The notes under the pieces: model-generated
Told to the model about the DNA's origin: nothing
What the model saw: the letters and a program-made list of their open reading frames with translations, nothing else
Databases searched by the model: none
Program-made: the position numbers and the translations under genes
From: Haematobia irritans
Lineage: Eukaryota; Arthropoda; Insecta; Diptera; Muscidae
Assembly (NCBI RefSeq): GCF_050003625.1
Contig: NC_134397.1
Location: 265,230,070-265,294,069 of the forward strand
Direction of reading: 5' to 3'
DNA: 64,000 nucleotides
In this document: positions 44,195-55,325 of the stretch, piece by piece
Layout: every line of letters begins with the position of its first letter
How positions within the stretch are numbered: the first letter of the stretch is position 1

Positions 44195-46363
44195 CTAGCA
44201 ATTCTTAAAATAAATTAAGTCTAAAATAGAATTAAAACTATTTAGGAAAATTGAAAAATCTAAATCAAAGTTATTATTTAAATTATTAAATTCTTTAAGA
44301 GATCTTAAAATTGGTTCCGAAGATCCATAGTTTGTTCTATGAGCAGGAATTGCAAAATAATCATGCTTTCGCAAACAATGTATTGGTACATTAAAACCAA
44401 TCAACTCTAAAAGAGACGGACAATCTATAAATCCATTAATTATTTTATAAATAAACAAAACTGAAAATTTTAATCTACGCGATTGAAGAGAATCCAAATG
44501 AATTAGCCTACACCTAGCTTCATATGAAGGCAAAGGATCAGTAAAAGGCACAGACAATAATGCAAACTTTATAAACTTTTTCTGCAATTTTTCAATTCGA
44601 TCGCAATGGACAGTATATATGGGATTCCAAACAATGGCAGCATATTCCAGCCTAGATCTCACAAAGCTAGTGTATAGTATTTTTCTTGTATATGGATCTA
44701 CGAATTCCTTAGAATTCCGTTTAACAAATGCCAACATCGAATAAGCCTTTGGCATTATATAATCTATATGCAATTTGAAGGAAAATTTAGCATCAAAAAT
44801 TACTCCCAAATCACGAACATGATCAACCTTTAGCAGCTCCTGATTATTTATAAAATACGAAGAATTCAGGTCATTAATTCTTCTCGAGTAGGATAGATAT
44901 ACGCATTTAGACACATTCAAAGGCAATAAATTCAATTCACACCACGAGAATATTCTATCCAAATCAGATTGTAGCAATAATACATCAGATAAGGACTTAA
45001 TATTTGCAAATATCTTAATGTCATCTGCATAAATCAAACAGTTAGCAAAATGGCAACAAAATATAACATCATTAAGGAATAATATAAATAACAAAGGACC
45101 AAGAATACTACCTTGGGGAACTCCAGACGTAGCAATATAGGGTTCCGATATTGAAGCATCCACATAAACAAAACATTTTCTCATATTTAAATATGACCGT
45201 AACCACTGCAGTAAACTCGAGTGGAAACCAATTTTGTAAAGCTTTGCAAGCAAAATATTATGTGAAACTTTATCAAAAGCTTTGCATAAATCCAAGTATA
45301 TAGTGTCAACTTGGTTCCCCTTTTCTAGACTATTTAAACAGAAATTAGTAAATACTAATAAATTTGAAACTGTTGAGCGATTCTTTACAAACCCATGTTG
45401 AACATCTGAGATATGATGCCGTACTGTCGAAACTATTCTTTCATAAACTAAATGTTCTAAGATTTTAGATATATTAGACAATTTGGAAATTGGCCTAAAA
45501 TTACGAATATCCCCCTTCAAACCAGACTTGAAGACAGGCATAACAGACGCAGTTTTCCAATTATCTAAAAATAAACCATTTCTTAAAGATAAATTAAAAG
45601 TATATTGCAGAGGTCCAGAAATAGATGAGGCACATTTCTTCAAAAATAAAGAAGAAAGGCCATCCATGTCTGACCTCACCGAATCATTAAGATTTAACAG
45701 TGAATTCCAAACATCATCCAGTGAGAATTGGATGAAACCCATATCTAGAACAGAGCTAACATTTTCTAAGATTCTAGAATCCAACTCATTTAAATCGAAT
45801 TTCTGAAAATTAGAACTAAAATATTTAGCAAATAAATTTTCCTGAGATTGCGATGAATCTGCAAACACTTCATCCATATGCATTGAAGAAGGAAAATCAC
45901 TATGTCCTTTCTTACATTTAATAAATTGCCAGAACGATTTTGGATTACTTTTTATTTTGCCTTCATAATCAGAGATGTATTGTTTATAAAGAAACTTATT
46001 TAAGAATAAAAATTCCCGTGAATAGTGTTCATGAAGCCTTTTACTTTCAGCAGAATTAGTGGATTTATGAATTTTATGGAATTTATTTCTTAGATTTTTT
46101 AGCTTTTTCAAACCATTTGTATACCATGGAAGTTTATGATTACAACGCTTAAGCCGCGGTATATGCAAATTAATGATATCCTTCAATTTCCCAAGAAATA
46201 AAGTATAGCAACTTGAAACACACTTATCTCTAAACAAATGAAACCAATCAATTGCATTAATAATTTCATTAATTAAATCAAAATTTGCAATAGAATAATT
46301 AAAAATATCATCAATTTGACAAGTAGTATTAGGAAAACAGTAAAATTCAATTTTGAGAGACAT
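44195..46363 (-). CDS. LINE ORF2, reverse transcriptase part
   Basis: Encodes the reverse transcriptase that copies the element RNA at a nicked target (target-primed reverse transcription). From the ATG at 46363 the frame gives 722 residues. Motifs: 'NFRPISKLSNISKILE' (about 288-303), 'HGFVKNRSTVSNLL' (323-336), 'LDLCKAFDKVSH' with catalytic Asp (357-368), 'SGVPQGSILGPLLF' (413-426), and 'LIYADDIKIF' (443-452) with the catalytic YADD. A thumb-like region and a C-terminal part with 'RSRLEYAAIVWNP' follow. Its frame stays open upstream of this ATG ('HPISSSDRHHV'), so the ATG is not the natural start: this is the second half of ORF2, separated from the endonuclease part by a frameshift near 46440. 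The CR1/jockey-type motif set places it among APE-type LINEs; the exact clade is not certain. The catalytic residues are intact. Confidence 0.9.
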   Translation of the reverse strand: MSLKIEFYCFPNTTCQIDDIFNYSIANFDLINEIINAIDWFHLFRDKCVSSCYTLFLGKLKDIINLHIPRLKRCNHKLPWYTNGLKKLKNLRNKFHKIHKSTNSAESKRLHEHYSREFLFLNKFLYKQYISDYEGKIKSNPKSFWQFIKCKKGHSDFPSSMHMDEVFADSSQSQENLFAKYFSSNFQKFDLNELDSRILENVSSVLDMGFIQFSLDDVWNSLLNLNDSVRSDMDGLSSLFLKKCASSISGPLQYTFNLSLRNGLFLDNWKTASVMPVFKSGLKGDIRNFRPISKLSNISKILEHLVYERIVSTVRHHISDVQHGFVKNRSTVSNLLVFTNFCLNSLEKGNQVDTIYLDLCKAFDKVSHNILLAKLYKIGFHSSLLQWLRSYLNMRKCFVYVDASISEPYIATSGVPQGSILGPLLFILFLNDVIFCCHFANCLIYADDIKIFANIKSLSDVLLLQSDLDRIFSWCELNLLPLNVSKCVYLSYSRRINDLNSSYFINNQELLKVDHVRDLGVIFDAKFSFKLHIDYIMPKAYSMLAFVKRNSKEFVDPYTRKILYTSFVRSRLEYAAIVWNPIYTVHCDRIEKLQKKFIKFALLSVPFTDPLPSYEARCRLIHLDSLQSRRLKFSVLFIYKIINGFIDCPSLLELIGFNVPIHCLRKHDYFAIPAHRTNYGSSEPILRSLKEFNNLNNNFDLDFSIFLNSFNSILDLIYFKNC

Positions 46364-46434
46364 AGGTACATGATGTCTATCAGAAGAACTGATTGGATGA
46401 GCACACTGCTCTACAAGAAATTTTAAGTTTTGAG

Positions 46435-46983
46435 TTATAAAATAAAACTTATTTCAATAGTAGAATTTACATTATTTGGATAAAAAATATTTGAATTTAT
46501 GGAATTAGACCAATCTAAATTACATAAATTGAAATCACCTAAAATTAAAGAGCCAGCTGAATCATTATCAGGGACCAGGCTAGTGATATTAGAAATATGA
46601 GCATCATATAAAGTTTGATGAGAACCAGGTGGTATATATGATACAATAATAAATAATACAGATTTAGAACCAATTAGTTTAATACAAAGTTGATCAAGTA
46701 ATGAATCATTATTTACCAAAGGAACTTCAGCAGAAATTAAAACTTTTCTTATTGCAATTAATACACCACCACCACGAGAGTGACCAGTCTTAACAGGGTC
46801 ACGATCTTTACGGTATATATTGTAGATATTCATATCGAAAAATTCACTATTCAGAAAATCCGGGTTGAGCCATGTCTCAGTTAAAACAATAACATCGAAC
46901 TCTGATTGAAACGTTTCCATAAACAGTTCATCGCATTTCGTTCTCATTCCACCAATATTTTGATAGTAAACACGGAGCAGGGA
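46435..46983 (-). pseudogene. LINE ORF2, APE-type endonuclease part
   Basis: N-terminal part of ORF2. It starts near 46983 with 'RVYYQNIGGMRTK', typical for CR1-type ORF2 starts, and reads through 'VIVLTETWLN' (catalytic Glu), 'RGGGVLIAI' and 'SLILGDFNL' (catalytic Asp/Asn). The domain nicks the target DNA. It is short for an APE domain: the C-terminal SDH-type motif is not visible before the frame ends at 46435. The reverse-transcriptase frame begins in another register immediately after ('ITQNLKFLVEQC'), so a one-base loss separates the halves. Whether a piece around 46440 is also deleted cannot be judged from one copy. Confidence 0.8.
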
Positions 46984-46997
46984 AAATTCTACTGGTT

Positions 46998-48000
46998 TTA
47001 TGCTCCCGGTATATCCGTCCGAGTGTTTTGAAAATTCACAAAAGGACGAATTTGCACATTAGCAGGCCATAGCGATGGTGTAAATACTGCATTATAAAAT
47101 CCAGGCGAAATACCCACTTTAAAATTTATGCTCCTTAATTCATTCAGATTAGCATCCTTTTTGACTAATTTATAGCAAGTAAAGTTTTTGGCATCAATCT
47201 TAAGATGTTTTGCTAAGTAGTTTATAATCTCTTGTTCAGTAACTGTAGGACGGAACGAAGAGATATGAACCCATTTCTTTCTAACAACAACTTCCAGTTC
47301 TTCATTATCATTTTGCCCAATAACAGCCTTTTTACGATTTTTTCTTGGCTGTACAGTATTCCACTGTAAATTGTTTGCTGGTATGTTATTATTAACACAA
47401 CCAACAGTTTCCAAAGCAGCAGTATCTATGTTAGCAGCAGTATCTATGTTAGCAACGGTATCTATGTTAGCAGCACTATCTATGTTCACAACATTCAACT
47501 CTTCAGTAGTAACAGCATCCATTCTCTTATTAGAACCAACAACAGGCATAGTGACATTAGCAGACTCAATAGGCTTAACAGGTACACACAAGCTATTCTC
47601 ATCCATTGGGAGAGCATTAGAGAGAGAATCCAATGATAACGCAGATAATGTATTTGATGTAGATGACAAACCAGTATTAGAACAAGAAGCAGCATTGTAT
47701 GAAATATTTGCAGTTGTGTTAGATCGATCAATAAACACAGTAATCATACTCTTAAGCTCTTTTATTTCTCCAGAAAGTAGAGAGATAGAGGCAACCAAAT
47801 CACTGGATACGAGCAAGCATTCATTGCAATTGTAAACACAATTTTTCGTTTTTTTTAACAGTTTCTAATGTACTTTGTTCATTAACTCCAGAACAAAAGT
47901 AATGAAATTTAGCTTTGCAGATGTTACATCTCACATATTTTAAAGATTGCAGAGATTTAAAGCATTTAACACAGATATTATTCGTGGACACAGAAGCCAT
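46998..48000 (-). pseudogene. LINE ORF1, PHD-finger RNA-binding protein
   Basis: ORF1 proteins of CR1-type LINEs coat the element RNA. Start ATG at 48000-47998 (MASVSTNN). 'CVKCFKS', 'RCNICKAKFHYFC' give the first Cys/His ligands of a PHD-like zinc finger. The last Cys pair (C-N-E-C, 47828-47817) lies in the next reading frame, after a run of eight A on the coding strand near 47848-47855. The second frame continues for about 270 codons: a low-complexity linker with a degenerate repeat 'NIDTAANIDT' (coded around 47420-47490), then a C-terminal domain with 'KWVHISSFRPTVTEQEI' and 'FYNAVFTPSLWPANVQIRPF', as found in CR1/jockey-group ORF1 proteins. It ends at 46998. The homopolymer shift could be a mutation, a sequencing or assembly error, or slippage. 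Confidence 0.8.
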
Positions 48001-48039
48001 TAAAAAACGTCTAATCACGATAAATGACAAAAGAGAACT

Positions 48040-48475
48040 TATTCCTGCTATCACCATGTTCCTGATTCATCCTAGTTCCTGATTCTTCTACTTCCAGATC
48101 CATAATTCCCTATATTCACCTCTTTCATCATACCCGTTATATTCCTGCCATTTAACCATACATATATTATTCCTGCTATTCAAACTTTCCTGCCTCGTCT
48201 AATACAACACCCATTCTGTTCCTGGTATCCTAGTTTTTCCGTAATGAATTTACTCCAGTATTATCCTATTATCCCGATTCTCGTTATGACATTGTTCCTG
48301 CCTTATCTTACTGTTGCTTTTTTGTATCCAATTCGTAGTTCCAGTCCTGCCTATAAATCTTCTATTGTCCCTGCAAATTCTAAAATAGGTTATATAGATA
48401 TATTTTATTTTGTTTTATTTTTAATGTAGTGTAAACGTGCATCATACTTTTTATTTTACTGTAACCAGCTTATGC
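48040..48475 (+). repeat. TTCCTG-rich degenerate repeat, right of the LINE
   Basis: Continuation of 43845-44148: 'attcctgctatcaccatgtt' followed by 'cctgattcatcc', 'gttcctgattcttc', 'tattcctgcc', fading beyond 48370. The motif 'ttcctgctatcaccatgtt' is shared by both flanks. Confidence 0.65.
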
Positions 48476-48477
48476 TG

Positions 48478-48507
48478 CGTAAATAAATAAATAAATAAAA
48501 TAATATA
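48478..48507 (+). repeat. (AAAT)n microsatellite
   Basis: 'gtaaataaataaataaataa' followed by 'aataata'. It may be the A-rich tail of an older, otherwise unrecognisable + strand retroelement containing the TTCCTG-rich DNA; that is a guess. Confidence 0.8.
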
Positions 48508-48539
48508 TTAACAATTATTGACCCACTTATTAATAAACT

Positions 48540-48690
48540 CATTAAAGTCATGCCATGCTTTGGTATAGCTCCCATATCGACCGATCTTTCAATATTTGAC
48601 TTCTTCGACTTCTCCACAGAGTAATTTGTGTCCGATTAACCTGAAATTGGAAATTTAGAGGTATATTAGGTCCATGTTTTGGTATGTTAG
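48540..48690 (+). mobile_element. DINE-like B monomer fragment
   Basis: 'ggtatagctcccatatcgac', 'gtccgattaacctgaaattg', 'gaaatttagaggta' and 'ggtccatgttttggtatg' cover about one B monomer. It runs directly into the SINE. Confidence 0.65.
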
Positions 48691-49005
48691 GTTAAGTTAG
48701 GTATGGTGGTAGCCCGATATTTCAAGCTCACTTAGGCTATTCAGTCCATTGTAGTGACACTTCTCTCTTATCACTAAGTGCTACCCGATTATAAGTTTAG
48801 CTCAATGACAAGGGACCTCCTTTTTATAGCAGAGTCCGAACGGCGTTCCACATTGTGGTGAAGCCACTAAAAGAAGCTGTGAAAGACTCAGAAATGTCGA
48901 CACCATTACTGAGAGGGGACAACCCACCGCTGAAAAACATGGCGTTTGGTCGAAACTGGGATTGAACCCACGACGCTTTGTATGCAAGACGGCATGTTAA
49001 CCGGA
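48685..49005 (-). mobile_element. SINE, near full length
   Basis: 'ttaggttaagttaggtat' (tail), 'ggtagcccgatatttcaagc', 'agtccgaacggcgttccaca', then the B-box complement 'gggattgaacccacgac' and 'gacggcatgttaacc', at which point the A-box end is cut. Confidence 0.85.
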
Positions 49006-49041
49006 TTTGAATGAAATTTATGGCTTCACCCTCAAAAACAG

Positions 49042-49500
49042 AATCGCTTCTGTAACATATACCCCAAACACATTTTGCTTCAATCATATATATTTTCAGG
49101 ATTGGTCCAAACAAAATATTGTTTGTATTGTTCAAACATATTATGTTTCATCTTAGGGCATACACTGGTAGAAAAATTTTTAATGAAATTTTCTTTGTGT
49201 GGATATATTTGTTATGGCGCCAATTGGTTACTTCCATTATTTTACTTGCAGTATACTCTCTAGGTCTCTCTTTCTAAACACATATATGTTCATAGGCTAT
49301 TTCTAAATTAATATATGTTTGCATCTAAGCATATTATATTTACAAACAGTTTATGTACCAAACATAATATGTTCTAACATATTAACCTATATGTCCCAAA
49401 CATGTTTATGAACGTTATATGCTTGAACTTAAAAATATTGTGGTAAAAAATTTGAGTTTCAAACATATAATTTTTACACCCAAACATATAAAAAACTGTC
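49042..49500 (+). repeat. dispersed repeat with ATATATGTTT motifs, copy 2
   Basis: Homologue of 41535-42002 in the same orientation, with an insertion of about 25 bp ('ttttctttgtgtggatatat' region near 49188) and a deletion near 49405. No coding capacity. Confidence 0.75.
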
Positions 49501-49755
49501 TTTTTCGTCCGTGTTCAGAGAGATTCAGATGTCAAACTTGGGGGTAGATTTATTGATATACTGAAATCAAGTACCAACACGCATAGAAAACACATGTTTG
49601 GACATGGTTGCCACATCCATTTAATGCTTATCTAGAGTATGTAATTGTGGCGAAAATCATGTATTTTGTCTTTGTAAAAATAATTTTCGACCGGAGAAAA
49701 ATATATGTTGGCATTAAGCATTTAAATGGTTCTCAAATGCCGCAAACATGTTCTA

Positions 49756-50679
49756 ACAGGTTGGCTGATAAGTCCCCGGTCTAACAAAGAAAAACACATT
49801 TTTTTGTGAAAATTCGTTTTTATTATTCAACATAGTTCCGTTCAAGAGCGATACAACGATTATAACGACCTTCCAATTTGTTGATATCATTTTGGTAGTA
49901 CTCCTTCGGTTTTGCCTCAAAATAGGCCTCAGTTTCGGCGATCACCTCTTCATTGCAGCCAAATGTTTTCCTTGCGAGCATCCTTTTGAGGTCTGAGAAC
50001 AAGAAAAAGTCGCTGGGGGCCAGATCTGGAGAATACGGTGGGTGGGGAAGCAATTCGAAGCCCAATTCATGAATTTTTGCCATCGTTCTCAATTACTTAT
50101 GGCACGGTGCGTTGTCTTGGTGGAAAAACATTTTTTTCTTCTTCATATGGGGCCGTTTTGCCGCGATTTTGACCTTCAAACGCATCACAAAAAACAGAGG
50201 CCATTACTTTGCCAGCGGACTTTTGAGTCTTTCCACGTTTCGGAGACGGTTCACCGGTCGCTGTCCACTCAGCCGACTGTCGATTAGACTCAGGAGTGTA
50301 GTGATGGAGCCATGTTTCATCCATTGTCACATATCGACGGAAAAACTCGGGTGTATTACGAGTTAACAGCTGCAAACTCCGCTCAGAAACACGTTGTTGT
50401 TTTCGGTCCGCATATCAAAATATTGATGAATGATATGACCAACACGTTCCTTTGATATCTTTAATGCCTCTACTATTTCGATCAACTTAATTTTACGGTC
50501 ATTCAAAATCATTTTGTGGATTTTTTTGATGTTTTCGTCGGTAACCACCTCTTTCGGGCGTCCACTGCGTTCACCGTCCTCCGTGCTCATTTCACCACGA
50601 TTGAATTTTGCATACCAATCAATTATTGTTGATTTTCCTGGAGCAGAGTCCGGAAACTCATTATCAAGCAAAGTTTTTC
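49756..50679 (-). mobile_element. Himar1-type mariner, 5'-truncated and internally deleted
   Basis: The left end (element 3' end) has the irritans-subfamily terminus 'acaggttggctgataagtcc' followed by 'ccggtct', next to TA (49754-49755). The other end stops at about 50679 inside the transposase start region, where unrelated MITE-like sequence begins. Two internal deletions (near 50409 and 50171) shorten it further. Confidence 0.95.
49823..50679 (-). pseudogene. Himar1: Himar1-type mariner transposase pseudogene, copy 1
   Basis: Reads from 'LDNEFPDSAPGKSTIIDW' (helix-turn-helix region; the first ~25 residues are missing) through 'ERSGRPKEVVTDENIKK' to 'GHIIHQYFDMR'. A deletion of about 44 bp follows (near 50409). 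The frame resumes in 'LLTRNTPEFF' and 'VTMDETWLHH' (first catalytic Asp present), loses about 85 bp after 'VMASVF' (near 50171), then reads 'HQDNAPCHK' (second Asp present) and a stop where serine is expected (near 50093). It continues with 'YSPDLAPSDFFLF' (third Asp) to 'ALERNYVE' at 49823. All three catalytic residues survive but the protein is broken in at least three places. The irritans subfamily assignment is from strong recall of the Himar1 sequence. Confidence 0.92.
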
Positions 50680-51274
50680 CTGATAGAATTTGAGACCATT
50701 ACATGATCGGGAAAATCGTGTACCTGACCATTCCAATTTTTTTACTTTTTTGCAAGACATGTCTAGAACCATTACATGGTCATTAAGACCATCGACATTG
50801 TTTTCGTGACCATTTACTTTTTTATTTTGTTTTGCAGCGAAAAGAATTTTATAAAACATTGAGCATGTACACAAGATTTGCATTTTGCGCGTCAGTTGTG
50901 TGTTGATTGTTTCTTGGAATGGACGGAAAATACGGAATTACTGTGTTTTGTGTTAATTTATTTATTCAGTTTTTTCATAAAGATCAAAACATTTCAGGTT
51001 GTGACCATGTTCTTTTAACTGGAAGAAAACCATTTTTACGAATACAATAACATTTTAGATCGTGGTCATTGTCTTTTGAATCAAACAAAATTCTTTTTTA
51101 TCAATATAATAACATATTAGATGAGGACAATTTTATTTTTTTAAGAACCATGTTCACTGACCCAACATGGTTGCAGGTGAAAATGTTACATGGTCGCCGC
51201 AAAAATAACTCCTATCATATTATTTTGCCCTTCGAATATGATTGTGACAATAATGTTTCTTCTCTGCGTGAAAT
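50680..51274. mobile_element. MITE-like sequence with TTCTTCTCTGCGTG end
   Basis: The right end 'tttcttctctgcgtg' matches the terminus of the foldback MITE at 59605-59854. The interior has related phrases ('gaccattacatgatcgggaa', 'aataacattttagatcgtgg', 'gaaaatgttacatggtcgcc'). It may be a longer relative of that MITE. The left terminus is not visible; it replaces the start of the Himar1 copy. Confidence 0.5.
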
Positions 51275-51279
51275 TTAAA

Positions 51280-51540
51280 CCGGGTCGAATAAAATTTGCA
51301 ACTGCAGGAAGCTCAGGAAATCAAATCTGCGAAGCAGTTTACATGGGGCTATAGATAATTATGAACCGGTATGGAACAGTTTTCGCATGGTACCATAGAC
51401 CATAGACTAACATACCATAGACTAACATAGCACCATATACCAAATTTCAACCGGCTGGGATGAAATTTGTTCCTCACAAACCATATATGTGAGCTATATG
51501 AATATGAACCAATATAGGCCATGTTTTGTCATAGTCGCTT
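51280..51540 (-). mobile_element. DINE-like A-type fragment, diverged
   Basis: 'aaaccgggtcgaataaaatt', 'tttacatggggctatagata', 'attatgaaccggtatggaac' and 'accaaatttcaaccggc' correspond to two A monomers with local duplication of 'accatagactaacat'. No termini. Confidence 0.65.
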
Positions 51541-53700
51541 AATTTTTTCCGACTTATCACGATATATGCACGATTATTCGTCATCTCAATACCTTTCATT
51601 TAATTACCAACAACGTAATAAACGGACATTGCTAACTCGAGATAAAATTTGTTTAGTGAAAAAAGAGCGAAAAACCAAATATAACGGCATATCTAAAAAA
51701 CTGTTCCATAATTTTTTTTTAAATTTTTGTTCGAATCTTATCTTATCAAATGTACATGAAGAAAAAAATTATTTTGTAAACTAGTGTAATTTTATTTCCA
51801 TCTAAAATACAAACTAAATTGATAAAATTCTTTTCATCTATTTTCGAAGACAATTTTTCAAGGTATATGTAGTAGGTATTATGTTTGTTTGCTGAAAATT
51901 CATAGACACGTCGAAAATCGCGATGGCAAAAGTTGACTTTTAAATAAAATTTGAAGATGTGGACATTTACAAAAGTTTCCATTTTCATATATTGGAAAAA
52001 GTCGATTTTCGATGTTTTCATGAATCGGATTCCCAACAATCACCAGTATGATCCGTGCATATCCCTTGGATCTCATTAAACAACCGTTTCCTTCTAAGTA
52101 GTACAGATTATTAATCATAGTAAGATCCGTAATGTGTGATTCTTCAAAGCTAATTGCAACCAGAGGCTTTTCCTCTCCACATTCATCGACTATTTATGGG
52201 AAAAAATCTATATATAAATACCATAACAGTAGAAATTACATAGCCAAAAATGTTCCAATTTAACAGCACTTTTTCTCAGGATTCGAAAGGTAATTGACCA
52301 TATCTTACACATAAAATTGGACATTTAACATTAACTGGCATCATGTATTACCATATGGGTATAGCATTTGGTCTTCTCTCCATGTGAAGTGAAAAGATTC
52401 ATCAGTTGATCGAATCTCATGTCTCCCCATACATAAGTGGATGACAATTCAATGAATATTAAAATTAATAATTTTCAATTAAGGTGAACTAAAAGCGATT
52501 ATTCAAAACGAACAAAACAACTCAAATCAATTTCCTATGATCAGGAAACCATAAAAGGACATCTTTGGTTGGTTGTTGTTTTCTTCATCTCAATGCTGCA
52601 CTAAAACAATCATAAGTAGGAGCACTAGAGCAATGGAGAAGTTGGTTGCTTGGTGAATAACAATGATATCCTATGGATCACTTGTGGCAACAAAGAAACG
52701 AAGTAGATCCATGGACTTGGTAGACTTTCATGGGTCTGATTCAATAAAAATGTTGAATGGCCAAGAAGAAGAATTGTGATGGAAGAGGTGGGAGGAAGAC
52801 TTTGGGGGGGGGGGGGGTTGGCAAACGGTAATGCAAACAATGCAACAAACTACATCCGTCCTCAAGTATTCTGTCCGTCCGTCTGTCTGTTGGCCAAAAG
52901 CGAAAACACAGTGAGACGACAGCAATTATAATAAATAAAGTCGATGGAATTTTCATGTTTGAGATCATGTACATAAAAATGGAAATTGTATGGAGAAGAA
53001 TCCAATAAACAACAATAGCAACAACAACAACAGTGGCTATGGTATCACTAGCAGAAGCAGCAGCAGCACCAGGACTGTCATCAGGAACAGTAGCAACTGC
53101 ACAACACACATCTGAGGCAATGTGACAATGCTTCTGCGCTTGTTAGGCACTTATGCCATTTTTGAACAATTGGACATTTTACACTTTACAAAATCTCTCC
53201 TTCCCCTCCCCCTTACCGTCATTCAGCATCTGTTTGGTGGTATACTTCCATTACCTTACCATCTCTTGAGTATCATCAAACAATGATTCCAATACCAATC
53301 GTCGCGTAATCACCATCCTCAACGCAATACTACTCACTATTCACGCCGTGTGTGTCAAACAACTCCAGGGCATTTTTGTATGATTATTGTTCGTTTGCTG
53401 TTGGCCAATTCAGCCGGCCAATTGTCTGGTTGGTGTAAATTTCTTTGGCCTTCTGACAAACCAAAAACAAAAAAAGAAGTTATAATCATCATATAATAGA
53501 AAAAAGGGTCTCCGTTTGGGGATGAAAGACTTCGTTCCTGCCAATTTCATGGACAGGACTATTTTCACCTCTCTATCAGTGGTGCCAGTATTGAGGATTT
53601 TTCTTCGATGAGTTAGGATGAATACTTTTATTTGGCGTCTTGGGAAAAGTCCCTAAAGTTCTAAAAACGTCTGTAATTATAACCAAGAGTTAGCGAATTC
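51541..53700. other. 2.1 kb without recognisable gene
   Basis: Does not recur in the window. A 14-bp G run lies at 52804-52817. CAA/CAG-rich DNA at about 53008-53075 explains the Ala/Ala-Ser runs in the minus-strand frame 52741-53109. 51540-52160 is very AT-rich. No domain recognised. Confidence 0.4.
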
Positions 53701-53739
53701 TGCCACAAACGATTTCGGACAACTGTAAACTATGTTAAG

Positions 53740-55325
53740 GCGAACCGCCTCTCTAGTATCGAGTTCGTCGATTACTTTTTCATTCCCCTCCTTAAGCTAG
53801 AGGACATCCGTCTCTCTAGTTAGGTGTTCCTTAGTCGGCCATTCGTAAACTAAGGCCAGTCTTCTCTCTATATACGAGTGCCCAAACTCCTTTTTAAACC
53901 CGTGCATAAGCTGTCTCCCTATTCAAGAGTTGTTTCTCTGCTCACGAGTTCCCTAGTTCAATATCTGTATACTAGTGGATAGCGAAATCTTTTTGTTCGG
54001 GAGTGACTATCTCTCTAGTTACCAATGTCCCGACTCATTCCACGATCTCGTTCTTAAGCTTGAGGAGGGATATTTTCTATTCCAGAGTTCTTCGATTCCT
54101 TTTACAAACTCTTCCTTAACCTAGAGGAGAGCCATCTCTCTAATCATGAGGTTCGTGGTCCCTTTCACAATCCCTTCCTTAATATAAAGGAAGCCGATCC
54201 TCCGGCCATGAGAGCCTAGTCCGTTGGTCATCCGTAAATCAAAGGTGATCCGTCTCTCTATTTTCTCCTTAAGCTAGAGGACAGACGTATCTCTTGTCAG
54301 GGTTTCCTTACTCTGTCATCCTTAGACTAGAGCAGATCCGTTTCTCTAGTCACGAGTTCCGCGATCCCTTCTACAAATCCGTCCTTAAGCTAGAGGACAG
54401 CCATTTCTCTTGTCATGACATTCGTGATCTCTTTCACAATCCCTTCCTTATCGAGAGGAGAGCTGTTTCTCTGATCACATAAAATTAAAGGTGATCCATT
54501 TCTGTAGTTTGGAGTTTCTCGACCCCCTCTTAAAGCTGGAGGAGAGACGTATCTCTTGTCAGGTTTTTCTTACTCATCATCCTTTCACTAGAGAGGGTGC
54601 CTCGATTCCTTCCGCAATCCTGTTCTTAATCTAGAGAAGAATCGTTTCTTTAGTCACGAACTCCTTAGCCCGTCATCTGTAAACTATGGGAGAGCGACAT
54701 CTTTAGTTTTGAGTTTCTCCCATCTAGCAACTAGGTCAGTTCGTATCCTCATGGTGCCCTTAAGGCATCAACTAACCTAGAGGAGAGCCATCTCTCTAAT
54801 CATGAGGTTCGTGATCCCTTTCACAATCCCTTCCTTAATATGAAGGAGGCCGATCCTCCAGCCACGGGAGCCTAGTCCGTTGGTCATCCGTAAATCAAAG
54901 GTGATCCATCTCTCAATTTTATCCTTAAGCTAGAGGAGAGACGTATCTCTTGTCAGGTTTTCCTTCCTCTGTCACCCTTAGACTGGAGCAGATCCGTCCC
55001 TCTAGTCACGAGTTCCGCGATCCCTTCTACAAATCCGTCCTTAAGCTAGAGGACAGCCATTTCTCTTGTCATGACATACGTGATCCCTTTCACAATCCCT
55101 TCCTTATCTAGAGGAGAGCTGTTTCTCTGGTCACATATAATTAAAGGTTATCCGTTTCTGTAGTTTGGAGTTTCTCGATCCCCTCCTAAAGCTAGAGGAG
55201 AGACGTATCTCTTGTCAGGTTTTTCTATGGGAGGGCGACATCTTTAGTTTTCAGTTTCTCCCATCTAGCAACTAGGTGAGTTCGTAAACTCATCGTGCCC
55301 TTAAGGCATCAACTAACCAAGAGTT
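53740..55325 (+). repeat. tandem array with a 656-bp higher-order duplication
   Basis: Built from degenerate ~55-75-bp units around 'tctctctagtcacgagttc', 'ccttaagctagaggacag' and 'tttcacaatcccttcctta'. A long block starting 'aacctagaggagagccatct' at 54118 recurs at 54774 (656 bp later) with few changes. A second block ('gagcgacatctttagttttg', 54691) recurs near 55230. No gene. Confidence 0.85.

Larger units (their letters stand above)
44149..48040 (-). mobile_element. CR1-like non-LTR retrotransposon (LINE), near full length
   Basis: Two-ORF LINE on the minus strand: ORF1 about 48000-46998 and ORF2 about 46983-44195. The 3' UTR is short (about 45 bp) and ends in an A-rich tail ('aataaaatgaaatgaataaa' on the minus strand) at 44150-44175. 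The 5' end is near 48040, where TTCCTG-rich host DNA resumes. Both flanks carry 'ttcctgct(g/a)tc' (about 44136-44146 and 48042-48052), which may be an imperfect target-site duplication. No RNase H domain and no LTRs. Damage is limited to two apparent one-base frameshifts. Confidence 0.85.

Noticed and set aside
47371..47835. 154-codon + strand frame opposite the LINE ORF1
   Set aside because: Shadow of ORF1 low-complexity repeats; ORF1 on the minus strand has the recognisable PHD finger and C-terminal domain.
52741..53109. 122-codon minus-strand frame with alanine and proline runs
   Set aside because: Explained by CAA/CAG repeats and a poly-G tract; no motif.
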